DNA of 64,000 bases, from positions 496,001 through 560,000 of the forward strand of contig NC_016026.1 of assembly GCF_000226315.1 (NCBI RefSeq), in the 5' to 3' direction. Of this stretch, positions 1-8,549 are shown in pieces; positions within the stretch are counted from its first letter, which is position 1, and each line of letters opens with the position of its first letter. Position numbers and translations under genes: made by a program. The notes under the pieces were generated by a model, which saw only the letters and a list, made by a program, of their open reading frames with translations, did no database searches and was not told where the DNA came from. Source of the DNA: Micavibrio aeruginosavorus ARL-13 (GTDB lineage: Bacteria; Pseudomonadota; Alphaproteobacteria; Micavibrionales; Micavibrionaceae).

Positions 1-588
1 TAATTCACGCAAGCCCAGCCGTGCCGGCGCCGCGAAGTTTGGAGCCGATCGCGGGATCAGCGCAATCGGCAACAACGCCAGTGAAATCAGGATCGCGATA
101 ATCACGAACAATTCCATCTGGGCCGGGTCCGCCACGGGCAGCAGCAATTGCCCGGCGGCCAAGCCACCATGCGACAGCATCATATAAATGCTCAGGATCC
201 GTCCACGGTTGCCCGCCTGCGCCAGATCGTTCAGCCAGCTTTCAACAACAACGTACAGGCCCGCAAAGCTCAATCCGCTGAAAATGCGTATGATGGCCCA
301 GGCGAGCGGGTGGACAAACAGCCCGTGCAACAAAATGCAGATGGCGGCCATGGCGGCCAGCGCGGCAAAGACGCGGATATGCCCAACCCGGGCCAGCAAT
401 TTCGGCGTGGTCAGAGACCCCAGCAAATATCCGCCAAAATAACACGACATGATCAGGCCGATGACCGTCGTGTCATAATTTTCAATCGTCGCGCGCAGAC
501 CCAGCAACGTGCCCTGTAGCCCGTTGCCAATCATCAATAATGCAAAACCAAGGAAGAGGGGCCACGACTGGGCTAGTACGCTTTTCAT
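1..588 (-). CDS. MFS transporter, YcaD-like (C-terminus beyond window edge)
   Basis: The reading frame opens with ATG at 588 and stays open to base 1, giving 196 residues without a stop, so the C-terminal half lies outside the window. The visible part is about six hydrophobic helices with short loops, as in the N-terminal half of a 12-helix major facilitator. The loop after the second helix carries a GGYLLGS...RVGHIR pattern typical of the YcaD-type (UMF2) MFS subfamily. The substrate cannot be told from sequence. The start codon directly abuts the stop codon of the upstream TPR-sulfotransferase gene, so the two are probably co-transcribed and translationally coupled. Confidence 0.8.
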   Translation of the reverse strand, partial: MKSVLAQSWPLFLGFALLMIGNGLQGTLLGLRATIENYDTTVIGLIMSCYFGGYLLGSLTTPKLLARVGHIRVFAALAAMAAICILLHGLFVHPLAWAIIRIFSGLSFAGLYVVVESWLNDLAQAGNRGRILSIYMMLSHGGLAAGQLLLPVADPAQMELFVIIAILISLALLPIALIPRSAPNFAAPARLGLREL

Positions 589-2940
589 TTATTTGGACAC
601 GCGATCGATCAGGGGTTGAATGTGCGATTCATATTTCCGCCAGCTTTGTACGGCGGTTTTGTAAACGGGCTTAATCACCTGCGCCTTGCTGGCGGTAATG
701 ACGGCGCGTTTATGTTCGTGCGGTTTCAGACAGGCATCATTCCACGGCAGACCGATATAATCGATCAGCTTGCGGGCCTGTGATTCCAGATCGTTGACCG
801 TATCCTCGTAATCAATCTCGATAAACGCATCGGGGATGGTGTCGCGCCAATGCTGCATCATGCGTTCATAGGCCTGATAATATTGGCCCAACTCGTCCAG
901 ATCGTAACTCCAATATTGCCCGCGCGCGAAAAGCTGTTTGTAACAAGACAATCCCGTATCGACGGGGTCGCGGCGGCAATGGATGATTTTGGCATGGGGC
1001 AGGGCTGCGGCAATCATGCCGATGCGTGAAAAATTGCCCGGCATTTTGTCGGTGATGCGTTTGGCGCGCCCGGTTTTATCCAGTTTGCGAATGCGTTCGA
1101 CGTACATGCGACCAATATCGGCGGCATTGTCCGGTGTGACACGCCCGCCGAAGAGTTGTTCGCACACGGTGAAATCGTGTAATTCTCCGGCACCGTAAAC
1201 ATCTGGGTGGGATGACAGGATTTGTTCGGTCAATGTCGTGCCCGATCGTGGCATGCCGACGATAAAGACAGGAATATCGCTGTCATAGCCAAGGTTTTTG
1301 GCAATCGCGGGCGATGCAAACCGGGCAATATCATCCAGTTGTTTGCACGCGTCCCCAATATCAAAGAAAATGGTTTTGCGCTTGGTGTCGTTGCCACGGC
1401 GCAGATAATCAAAGGCGCGGTCGTAGTCCTTCAAATCTTCGTAGGCTTTATACAGGGCAAAATACAGGCTGATTTCCTGTTGCTGTCCGAATTGTTTGAT
1501 GCGCGGTTCCAGTGCGTGCATGGCGGCCAGGTCCGCATCATCGGCGGATTCAAATTTTTTCAATTTGACCAATGTCAAATACGGCCCGGGAATATCCGGC
1601 GCCATGGTGATGGCGCGGCGGATATAATCGAGCGCGTCCGCTTCGTTCCCCAGTGACAGGGCAATTTCCGCCTGCATGGCAATGCCGTGCGCGAAATCGG
1701 GTTTGAGGGCGAGGGCGCGATCAACATTGTCCCGCACGGCGTCCAGATCGTTTTTAATAAATAGAATTCCAGCCTTGCGGTAATACGGATCTGGCATTTC
1801 GGGGCTGATGGCAATGGCGCGGTCGATGGACGATAACGCATCATCAATCCGGCCTGCGCGTTCCTGTGCTGCCGCCAGTTTCATATAAACGCGTGTTGAA
1901 TCCGGTTTCAGTCGCAACGCTTCGTTCAGCGCCAGTTCCGCCTCATCAAATCGTTCGGCCATCAGCATGACATCGCCGAAATCAACCTGCGCTTCGGCGG
2001 AATCGGGTTTGAGTGATACGGCACGGCGTGCTGCATCTTCCGCTTCGCGAAGGCGTCCAAGTTCGCGCAAGGCCAGGCTCATACTGCTCCACGCTTCGAC
2101 GTAATCGGGGTCGAATGTTACGGCGTATTTGGCCGCCACGGCGGCATCGGCCAGCTTCATCTGGTCGATCAGCGCGATGGCCAGATTGTGGTGGGCAACG
2201 GCGTAATCGGGTTTAATGGCGGTGGCATGGCGATAATAATCCTCGGCTTCGACACTGCGGCCCAGATCACGCACGGCATTGCCCAGATTGCACCATCCTT
2301 GCGCGTTGTTTTCATCCAGTGTGATCGCCTTGCGGCACGCTTCTTCCGCATCATGCAATCGCCCCAAATCACGGTGGGCATTACCAATATTGCTCCATGC
2401 GTTCGAGAAGGTCGGATTGAAGGTCAGGGCCTGATGCCAGGCGGCAATCGCCTCTTCGGCGCGGCTCTGTTCCACCAGCGCGTTGCCCAGATTGAGATAG
2501 GCGTCGGCAAAATCGGGGCGCAGGGCGATGGCGCGGCGGGCTGCATTTTCTGCATCCGCATAACGTTTTAAAATCCACAGCGTGTTGGCGCGGTTGCTGT
2601 GGACATCGGGGTAATCGGGGTTGATGGCGATGGACCGATCATACTCCGCCAGCGCCGCGTCATATTGCCCCGATTCCGACAGCATGATGCCGTGGTGGTT
2701 GGCGATTTCGCAATCATCCGGGGCCTGTGTTGCCGCTTCGCGCAGGCTGTGGACCGCGTCCTGTAACTGCCCCCGGTGGTAACAGGTTAGGCCCAGCATG
2801 TGGCGCGCCGGGTAGTAGTCAGGCATATTGGACAGAATGTCGCGGAACGTGCGGTCAGCCACCATCAGATTGCCCGCCTGCAAATGCTGGACGCCAATAT
2901 CAAAGGCTTCGTTGATGGTGACAGTGCGTGGCGCGGTCAT
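589..2940 (-). CDS. TPR-repeat protein with C-terminal sulfotransferase domain
   Basis: 783 residues. Roughly residues 10-470 are a long array of tetratricopeptide repeats, seen as recurring A-x-x-x-Y/W-x-N-x-G and P-D-x-A-x-A spacing. From about residue 553 the protein becomes a sulfotransferase: the PAPS-binding 5'-phosphosulfate loop is visible as VGMPRSGTT near residue 560, with a later CRRDPVDTGLSCYKQ segment that fits the 3'-phosphate-binding region. The family transfers sulfate from PAPS to proteins or glycans, and the TPR part probably binds the acceptor. There is no signal peptide, so it should act in the cytoplasm. It is transcribed away from the fimbrial cluster that starts at 3281, and the MFS gene follows with no gap. 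The acceptor is unknown. Confidence 0.85.
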   Translation of the reverse strand: MTAPRTVTINEAFDIGVQHLQAGNLMVADRTFRDILSNMPDYYPARHMLGLTCYHRGQLQDAVHSLREAATQAPDDCEIANHHGIMLSESGQYDAALAEYDRSIAINPDYPDVHSNRANTLWILKRYADAENAARRAIALRPDFADAYLNLGNALVEQSRAEEAIAAWHQALTFNPTFSNAWSNIGNAHRDLGRLHDAEEACRKAITLDENNAQGWCNLGNAVRDLGRSVEAEDYYRHATAIKPDYAVAHHNLAIALIDQMKLADAAVAAKYAVTFDPDYVEAWSSMSLALRELGRLREAEDAARRAVSLKPDSAEAQVDFGDVMLMAERFDEAELALNEALRLKPDSTRVYMKLAAAQERAGRIDDALSSIDRAIAISPEMPDPYYRKAGILFIKNDLDAVRDNVDRALALKPDFAHGIAMQAEIALSLGNEADALDYIRRAITMAPDIPGPYLTLVKLKKFESADDADLAAMHALEPRIKQFGQQQEISLYFALYKAYEDLKDYDRAFDYLRRGNDTKRKTIFFDIGDACKQLDDIARFASPAIAKNLGYDSDIPVFIVGMPRSGTTLTEQILSSHPDVYGAGELHDFTVCEQLFGGRVTPDNAADIGRMYVERIRKLDKTGRAKRITDKMPGNFSRIGMIAAALPHAKIIHCRRDPVDTGLSCYKQLFARGQYWSYDLDELGQYYQAYERMMQHWRDTIPDAFIEIDYEDTVNDLESQARKLIDYIGLPWNDACLKPHEHKRAVITASKAQVIKPVYKTAVQSWRKYESHIQPLIDRVSK

Positions 2941-3280
2941 GGCTTTAAATTACATAATGTAAAAATTGGTTTTGTTGTTTTGGCTCTCTCCACCTCTATC
3001 ACGCCACGAATGCAGCGGGCCAGAGGATGCGTGTGTTGCAATCGAAAAAAACATTGGTATTATGAAATTTCACTTAAATGACTCTTCAGGCGAATCAGGC
3101 ACACTGCTGTGTATCGAATCGAAGAATCAGTGCGGCGTGCGTGTGCTTGTTCTTTCCGCCTGCGTGTTTGTAAAAAATTTCTCGCGTACATTTTCTCATT
3201 ATTGATTGAACCCGCATTCGCATGGTTGTGATGATCCGTGACGAGTGACAACAAAAAGAATAGTTAGAAGGAACCATGCC
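2941..3280. other. 340-bp intergenic region between divergent genes
   Basis: No convincing gene lies here; the short ORFs have no family resemblance and no good ribosome-binding site. The region must hold promoters for the sulfotransferase gene (minus) and the first DUF4402 gene (plus). It is more AT-rich than the flanking genes, especially 3040-3200. An AGAAGGA ribosome-binding site at 3266-3272 serves the ATG at 3281. A near-match to the CtrA pattern (TTAA-N7-TTCA) lies at about 3073-3087, too weak to call. Confidence 0.5.
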
Positions 3281-3805
3281 ATGAAAATGATAAAAATTCT
3301 GATGCTGGGCGCTGCGGTCGCTGTGATCGGCTCCGGTATTGTGATGCAGAAGGCCGACGCGGCAACCGACGCATTGGATGTGGAAGCGCGGATTTTGAAC
3401 GCCGTAACCATCAACTGCACGGATGAGTTGAACTTTGGTTATCTGGCCGTTGGTGAAGCCGGGACGGTAACGATTGATACCGCAGATGGTCGCACATCAA
3501 CGAACGCCAACCTGATTATTCCCGGTGGTACGATCCAGTCCGGCAGCTGTGATGTAACTGGCGATAACACTGTTGTCATGGAAATTACGGGTACGCCGGG
3601 GACCATCACCGATGGAACGGATACGCTGACCGTTAACAACTTCACTTTTGACGATCCGGTCGGTGCGCCGGGTGCGGGCCCATATGCAACAACGGGAACG
3701 GGTGCGGCTGTGGCCGTCACTATTGGCGCTGATCTGGTTGTAGCTGGTACGGAAGCTGCTGGTTCCTATACCGGCACCGTCGATATCACTGCCGATTACC
3801 AGTAA
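3281..3805 (+). CDS. DUF4402-type fimbrial subunit, secreted
   Basis: 174 residues. The ATG at 3281 is chosen over an upstream in-frame start at 3245 because AGAAGGA sits 8 bases before it and a signal peptide follows at once (two lysines, hydrophobic core, cleavage near ADA-AT). The mature part has the DUF4402 layout: an LNFG motif, a GTV..D block, a central basic/polar beta region, and a C-terminal ADLVVAGTEAAGSYTG...ADYQ block like the donor/closing strands of pilin folds. Two cysteines (in INCTD and GSCDV) may form a disulfide. It heads a chaperone-usher cluster, so it is probably the major or first pilus subunit. The DUF4402 assignment is from remembered family pattern. Confidence 0.75.
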   Translation: MKMIKILMLGAAVAVIGSGIVMQKADAATDALDVEARILNAVTINCTDELNFGYLAVGEAGTVTIDTADGRTSTNANLIIPGGTIQSGSCDVTGDNTVVMEITGTPGTITDGTDTLTVNNFTFDDPVGAPGAGPYATTGTGAAVAVTIGADLVVAGTEAAGSYTGTVDITADYQ

Positions 3806-3846
3806 ACTATACTCTTGCGTGTCAATGCTGGTTCTTGGATCATGAA

Positions 3847-3872
3847 AGCCGGGGGTTGTGAAACCTCCGGCT
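3847..3872 (+). promoter_or_regulatory. Intergenic hairpin between the two pilin-like genes
   Basis: An 11-bp stem (AGCCGGGGGTT with AACCTCCGGCT, one G-U pair) closes a short loop. It is not followed by a T-run, so it looks more like an mRNA stabiliser or processing element than a terminator. Such hairpins between pilin genes often set different transcript levels for major and minor subunits; that role is inferred. Confidence 0.4.
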
Positions 3873-3920
3873 GATCCTCTCAACGAATAAGAACCTTAAA
3901 ACGAAAAGGCGATCGCTTCT

Positions 3921-4490
3921 ATGGCACGACGCCACGCTCCATGGGGAAAGACACTGCGTTCCGGGGCCGCGCTGGTTTCGGCGGGGGCGTTGATGTCTGT
4001 TGGCGCGCTGGGCGTGGTGCGGGCGATGGCGGCCACGGTGACATTGCCCATTCTTGTGAATGTCGTTAAGTCCATCGAAGTCACGATCAATACGTCGTTA
4101 AATTTTGGCACGGTGGCGATCACCAATCCCGATGTTGTCGGTGCCGTACGGTTGGACCCGTCGACCAGCCGGCTCAGTCTGGATGGTCGTGGCGGTCTGG
4201 CGCTGGCGGGTGGCACGCCGAAGGCTGGCCGGATTCGTATCAGCGGCGCGCCATTTCCGGTAAATGTTTCCCTGGCCGCCGATACCATGCAGATCAGCAA
4301 CGGCGTCGATTTCATGACGGTCAGCAAATTTAATTTCATGACGGATCAAGCGGGCCCCCGCGTCACCATTACACCGGGTGGTGCGGGCAGCTCGGCCTTT
4401 CTGAATATCGGGGCCACGCTGACATCGCGCACCGGGCAACCGACAGGCACCTATACCGGGGCCAACACAATCTATGCCAACTATCAATAA
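3921..4490 (+). CDS. Second DUF4402-type fimbrial subunit, secreted
   Basis: 189 residues from ATG at 3921. It has a long N-terminus (basic residues, then a hydrophobic core ending AMA-A) that reads as a signal peptide. The mature part again shows LNFGTV near its start and ends with LNIGATLTSR...TGTYTGANTIYANYQ, the same C-terminal pattern as the first subunit. Unlike the first subunit it has no cysteine in the mature part. The two proteins are clearly related in layout but differ strongly in sequence, as expected for shaft and tip or adaptor subunits. The ribosome-binding site is weak (AAAAGG, about 12 bases away), which would fit lower expression. Confidence 0.7.
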   Translation: MARRHAPWGKTLRSGAALVSAGALMSVGALGVVRAMAATVTLPILVNVVKSIEVTINTSLNFGTVAITNPDVVGAVRLDPSTSRLSLDGRGGLALAGGTPKAGRIRISGAPFPVNVSLAADTMQISNGVDFMTVSKFNFMTDQAGPRVTITPGGAGSSAFLNIGATLTSRTGQPTGTYTGANTIYANYQ

Positions 4491-4618
4491 AGCGCTGTTT
4501 TATTGCGTGTTGTCATATCGCGCCATTGTGGCTGTCATTGAATTGCCGGATGAAGTGGGGCACAATGGCATGATTATAAAACCATTTCACATTTTTGCGC
4601 GATCATAACGGATACGTC

Positions 4619-5485
4619 ATGTTGATGAATAAAAAACCCAGAACATCATCCCGCCACAATATTTTTGTACGTGGTTTGTGTGTGACAGCGGCCGCACTGG
4701 TTCTAACGCTGGTCGCGAATGATGCGCAGGCCATCCGCCTGACGATGAAACGCGTGATGTTTGAAGGGTCGCAACGCACGGCGGATTTGACCATCATCAA
4801 CAACACTGCCGAAGAACAGGTTTACCGCCTCGGTTTCAAAACCATGCGTATGACGCAAAGCGATGGACTGGAAACATTGGAAGACGGCGCGCAAGATCCA
4901 GCTTTGAAAAGTGCGGATAGCATGGTGCGGTTTTCGCCGCGCCGCGTGACCATTCCCGCCGGTGGATCGCAACAGGTGCGCCTGATGCTGAACAAACCGA
5001 AAGACGTTGTGGATGGGGAATATCGGTCCCATTTCTGGATCCGGCCCGAGGCTGAATCCGCAAAATTCGATCCTGCTCCGCAAGACAATGCCGCCAACGG
5101 GCCCAGTGTGCAGATTAAAATGCTGGCAGGCGTGACGTTGCCGGTTTTCGTGCGGGTGGGGCCAATGAATGTCACGGCGAGCATCGAAAATGCCAAGGCC
5201 GTGCGCAATGGCGACCGCATCGCCGTGACCATGGATATCAACCGTGATGGGAACCGCAGCCTGTATGGTGACGTTGAATTTTCCTGTAGCGGAAAAACGC
5301 TGCATCAGGTGCGGGGCATCGCGGTCTATACCGAATTGACGAAGCGGACGGTCCGTTTGAATATGCCCGTACCAAAGGACGGGTTTGGTGGATGTGCTAC
5401 GATGGATGTGGTTTATCGGGCCGAGGCGAGTGACGCGCAGTACAAAGGCGGCGTGATTGCGCAGACCAAAGTTGCGGTGCCATAA
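4619..5485 (+). CDS. PapD-like periplasmic fimbrial chaperone
   Basis: About 288 residues from ATG at 4619; a second ATG at 4625 is equally possible, and a longer TTG start at 4595 is less likely. A signal peptide precedes AIRLTMKRVMFEG, which begins the first immunoglobulin-like domain. The segment RRVTIPAGGSQQVRLMLNKP, followed by a GEYRSHFWIRPE strand, matches the G1-strand region of fimbrial chaperones (family knowledge). A second domain follows with a lone cysteine pair. The family holds pilus subunits folded in the periplasm by donor-strand complementation and delivers them to the usher, here encoded next. The gene follows the second subunit by about 130 bases and is followed by a terminator. 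Confidence 0.85.
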   Translation: MLMNKKPRTSSRHNIFVRGLCVTAAALVLTLVANDAQAIRLTMKRVMFEGSQRTADLTIINNTAEEQVYRLGFKTMRMTQSDGLETLEDGAQDPALKSADSMVRFSPRRVTIPAGGSQQVRLMLNKPKDVVDGEYRSHFWIRPEAESAKFDPAPQDNAANGPSVQIKMLAGVTLPVFVRVGPMNVTASIENAKAVRNGDRIAVTMDINRDGNRSLYGDVEFSCSGKTLHQVRGIAVYTELTKRTVRLNMPVPKDGFGGCATMDVVYRAEASDAQYKGGVIAQTKVAVP

Positions 5486-5541
5486 GGGCTCTTTGGTGTT
5501 TTATTGCCCGCCGGGCTGAAGCGTTTATTACCAAATAAAAA

Positions 5542-5566
5542 CCCGTCTGATTCAGGCGGGTTTTTT
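5542..5566 (+). terminator. Rho-independent terminator after the chaperone gene
   Basis: The stem CCCGTCTG/CAGGCGGG (8 bp, one G-U) with a 3-base loop is followed directly by six T. It lies 56 bases past the chaperone stop and before the usher, so it would separate the subunit-chaperone transcript from the usher or make usher transcription partial. Confidence 0.85.
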
Positions 5567-5668
5567 CCTGTCCACAACCTGCGCAAAACGGCTTGCGTGC
5601 TTTGTGAAGCCTTTGAAAATCATGCTAGAATCGGCATCCGCCCTTGGTGTTTTGAGGGGCGTCTCTGG

Positions 5669-5690
5669 CCGCCAGTCTGGCGGGGTTTTT
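5669..5690 (+). terminator. Second terminator-like hairpin just before the usher start
   Basis: CCGCC-AGTCT-GGCGG followed by GG and five T, ending 16 bases before the proposed TTG start of the usher. The stem is short. It could be a second, weaker terminator or a structure that limits usher translation. Confidence 0.5.
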
Positions 5691-5706
5691 ATCACGTTCT
5701 GAATTT

Positions 5707-8421
5707 TTGAATTACGCCATTTTGTCCGGGTCAAAACGATCACAATTGTATTCTATTGCACGTGCCCTGGTGTTCGGGGTTGCGCTGATATCCTGTGCGA
5801 TGATCGTGGCACAGCAGGCTCGCGCACAGGATGATGGTTATTATATCGACGGGCCGGAAGAATTGATTTTTTCCGTTATGGTCCCGCCCTATGTTCTGTC
5901 ATCGGGTATTATTGCGTATCAAAACGATGTGCGGTTTTATTTGCCCGTTGTGACGTTGGCCAATCTTTTTGATTTTGGTATTGAATCCGATCTGGGTCGT
6001 GGCGTCGTATCTGGCTGGGCGTTGGAGGAAGGAAATACGTTCAGCATTGATACGGAACGTAAGACATACGAAGTTGCCGGCAAACGCGAAACGCTGGGCG
6101 ACCTGGATGTCTTGTCTGGTGATGCAATCGATTCAACGGATATGTATGTTGAAATTGGTGTGCTGAATAAAATATGGCCGGTGGAGCTGGGGATCAATAT
6201 TTCCATGCTGGCGGTTGAGGTGTCATCGGATGAAAAGCTGCCCTTTATGCAGAAAATGGAGCGGCAGGATAAGCGCGACATGCAGTTGGAGATGCGCAAG
6301 GCCCGTCTGGCGGCAAAACGCTCCGATCTGCCTTTTGTGCCAACGCCCTATCGCGCGTTCAGCCTGCCCTTCGTCGATCTGGATACGGAATGGGGGTATG
6401 ACAGCGACGAAGACGACACAACGGGCACGTTGCGCCTGACGGGTGTGAATGATCTGGGATATTTCCAGGCGGATTACACAACGACGCTCGGCTATAAAAA
6501 CGGCGATCTGGAAGAACCGGACAATATTCGCCTGCGATTCTCACGGGAGGCACAGGGAGAGGATTCTCTGTTTGCGGGGTTTCGTCACATTGAATGGGGC
6601 GATACGCGGGCCCGCCATTCGACGTTGATTGAAAATGGAACGTCGGGACGCGGTGTTTATGTGACATCGACGGATCGCGCCCGTGATGGCGAATACGATA
6701 TCACAACAGTCGAAGGTATTGGTACACCGGGATGGGAGGTCGAATTATACCGCAATGGCGAATTGCTGGACTTCCAGATTGTGGATGCGCGCGGTGAATA
6801 CCGGTTTGAAGATGTGCCACTGAATTTCGGCAATAACCGTATCCGCCTGGTTTTTTACGGGCCGCAGGGGCAAATTCGCGAACGGATCGAAAATTATTCC
6901 TTCGGTTCCGGCATGGTTGAGCCCGGCCAGTTCCAATACAGCCTGTCCGCCGTCGATGCGAACGAGGATTTGATTCGCCTGAGCGATGATAATGTCGATA
7001 ACCCCGAGGGAATCGCCTATAGCGGGCGGGCATCATACGGCCTGATGCGGGGCCTGACCGTGTTTGCAACAACATCACAAACGCCAACGCGTGATGATGA
7101 CACCCATAATTACGTAACCGGTGGGGCGGCTCTGTCCACGGCTCTTGGTCTGTTTCAGGTCGAAGGGTACAAGCAGTTGGACGGTGGGCAGGCCATTGAC
7201 CTGCGTTATAACACCGAATGGAAGGGTGTTAATGTGGCCCTGCGGACGGCGTTGTACAACGATTTTGAAAGCGCGGACGCCGGTTTTGGCGATGGTGCGT
7301 TGAAGCGCGATCATGAGGGGGATTTGTCCCGCAATTTCAAACTGCCTTTTGGGTTGCTGACGCTGGGCTTTAATGCGCGGGAAGAAGAAAACAAAATTGG
7401 CGATACGCGCACATCGTACCGCACACGGCAAAGCCTGTCTTTTGCCGGTGTGCGTGTTGGGAATACGACCACAACATCCCTGACGGATGGCAGCCATTCA
7501 AACTCGACCGGGCAGGTGAGCGTCAACGTGCGGCAGCAACGCTGGTTGCTGCGATCACAACTGGACTATGATATTTTTCCAGATCGTGACGTCACCAATG
7601 TGCAAAATGAATTACGGTACAGCGAACCGGAAGGTTTTTTTACGGCGCTGAATCTCAATCATAATTTTGTCGAATCGCAATCCTCTGTCGGGGTGCAGTT
7701 GGGATATGATTTCGAAAAATTCCTCGGCAGTGTTGAAAGTCGGTGGCAACAGGACGAAGGGTTTAGTGTGTTGATGCGGGCCTCGACCGCCTTGGCGCCG
7801 TTGGGTCCGAATGGCAATTATACGATGACGTCGGATCGTCAATCGGCCGTGGCCCCGGTGCGTGGCCGCGTGTTTCTGGATCAGGATGGCGACGGTATTT
7901 TCGATGAGGGTGAACAGCCCCTGCAACATGCCCAGATTATGGTGGGCAGTTACAACGGAGCCAACGAAACGGATGAACACGGGCAAACGATCAATTACGG
8001 CACGGCCTATCGCCCCAGCAATGTGATGCTGGATGACAGCAGTCTGGAAGATCCGTATTACCGTTCGGGCAGTGAGGGGTTCAGTGTTTTTCTGCGGCCC
8101 GGTGTGGTGCCGTCATTTGATTTTCCGGTTGTCGTAACGGGGGCGATTGACGGCATGGTCGCGCGGGTCGATGGCACCCCGGTTCAGGGCATGCGACTGG
8201 AACTGGTGAATAAAGACGGCTCCGTTGTCATGACGACGGACAGTGCCTATGACGGATATTACACTTTTGAATTTGTGCCGCCTGGTACCTATACCGTGCG
8301 GGCTGATCCTGCCTATGGCGTTGATGTGCCGCACCAGACCGTAACCGTTGAGGGTGATGACCTGTTTCCCGGTGGGGTTGACCTGCAACTGATTACCCCT
8401 GCGGCAGGCGGATCGGATTAA
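5707..8421 (+). CDS. Outer-membrane fimbrial usher
   Basis: About 904 residues. No ATG precedes the signal peptide; TTG codons at 5707, 5722 and 5746 are the candidates and 5707 is kept. After a signal peptide ending ARA-Q comes an N-terminal domain, then a plug/barrel region with the usher-like strings EVELYRNGELLDFQ and GEYRFEDVPLNFGNNRIRLVFYGPQG (residues about 340-395). The rest of the middle is beta-strand rich, as in a 24-strand barrel. Near residue 715 there is a DQDGDGIFDEGE calcium-loop-like motif inside a Cna-B/SdrD-like module, and a second such module ends the protein. The layout is closest to the TcfC/CS1-type ushers. It forms the secretion pore for the DUF4402 subunits. Confidence 0.85.
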   Translation: MNYAILSGSKRSQLYSIARALVFGVALISCAMIVAQQARAQDDGYYIDGPEELIFSVMVPPYVLSSGIIAYQNDVRFYLPVVTLANLFDFGIESDLGRGVVSGWALEEGNTFSIDTERKTYEVAGKRETLGDLDVLSGDAIDSTDMYVEIGVLNKIWPVELGINISMLAVEVSSDEKLPFMQKMERQDKRDMQLEMRKARLAAKRSDLPFVPTPYRAFSLPFVDLDTEWGYDSDEDDTTGTLRLTGVNDLGYFQADYTTTLGYKNGDLEEPDNIRLRFSREAQGEDSLFAGFRHIEWGDTRARHSTLIENGTSGRGVYVTSTDRARDGEYDITTVEGIGTPGWEVELYRNGELLDFQIVDARGEYRFEDVPLNFGNNRIRLVFYGPQGQIRERIENYSFGSGMVEPGQFQYSLSAVDANEDLIRLSDDNVDNPEGIAYSGRASYGLMRGLTVFATTSQTPTRDDDTHNYVTGGAALSTALGLFQVEGYKQLDGGQAIDLRYNTEWKGVNVALRTALYNDFESADAGFGDGALKRDHEGDLSRNFKLPFGLLTLGFNAREEENKIGDTRTSYRTRQSLSFAGVRVGNTTTTSLTDGSHSNSTGQVSVNVRQQRWLLRSQLDYDIFPDRDVTNVQNELRYSEPEGFFTALNLNHNFVESQSSVGVQLGYDFEKFLGSVESRWQQDEGFSVLMRASTALAPLGPNGNYTMTSDRQSAVAPVRGRVFLDQDGDGIFDEGEQPLQHAQIMVGSYNGANETDEHGQTINYGTAYRPSNVMLDDSSLEDPYYRSGSEGFSVFLRPGVVPSFDFPVVVTGAIDGMVARVDGTPVQGMRLELVNKDGSVVMTTDSAYDGYYTFEFVPPGTYTVRADPAYGVDVPHQTVTVEGDDLFPGGVDLQLITPAAGGSD

Positions 8422-8549
8422 CCCGATGTAAAGGGGCTGGATGCTAGCGTGAACTGTGTTGCATTTTGCAAATTGGGCGATTGCAATTTTGAATGTCTGC
8501 GTTACCATGGTTGAAATTATAAGTAATTTCTTTTTTGGTTTTTTCAGTG

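Noticed and set aside
3073-3087. TTAA-N7-TTCA near the first pilin-like gene as a CtrA site
   Set aside because: Second half mismatched and about 200 bases from the start codon, with no -10 in register.
4703-5305. 200-codon minus-strand frame inside the chaperone gene
   Set aside because: Shadow of the chaperone gene, which has signal peptide and family motifs.
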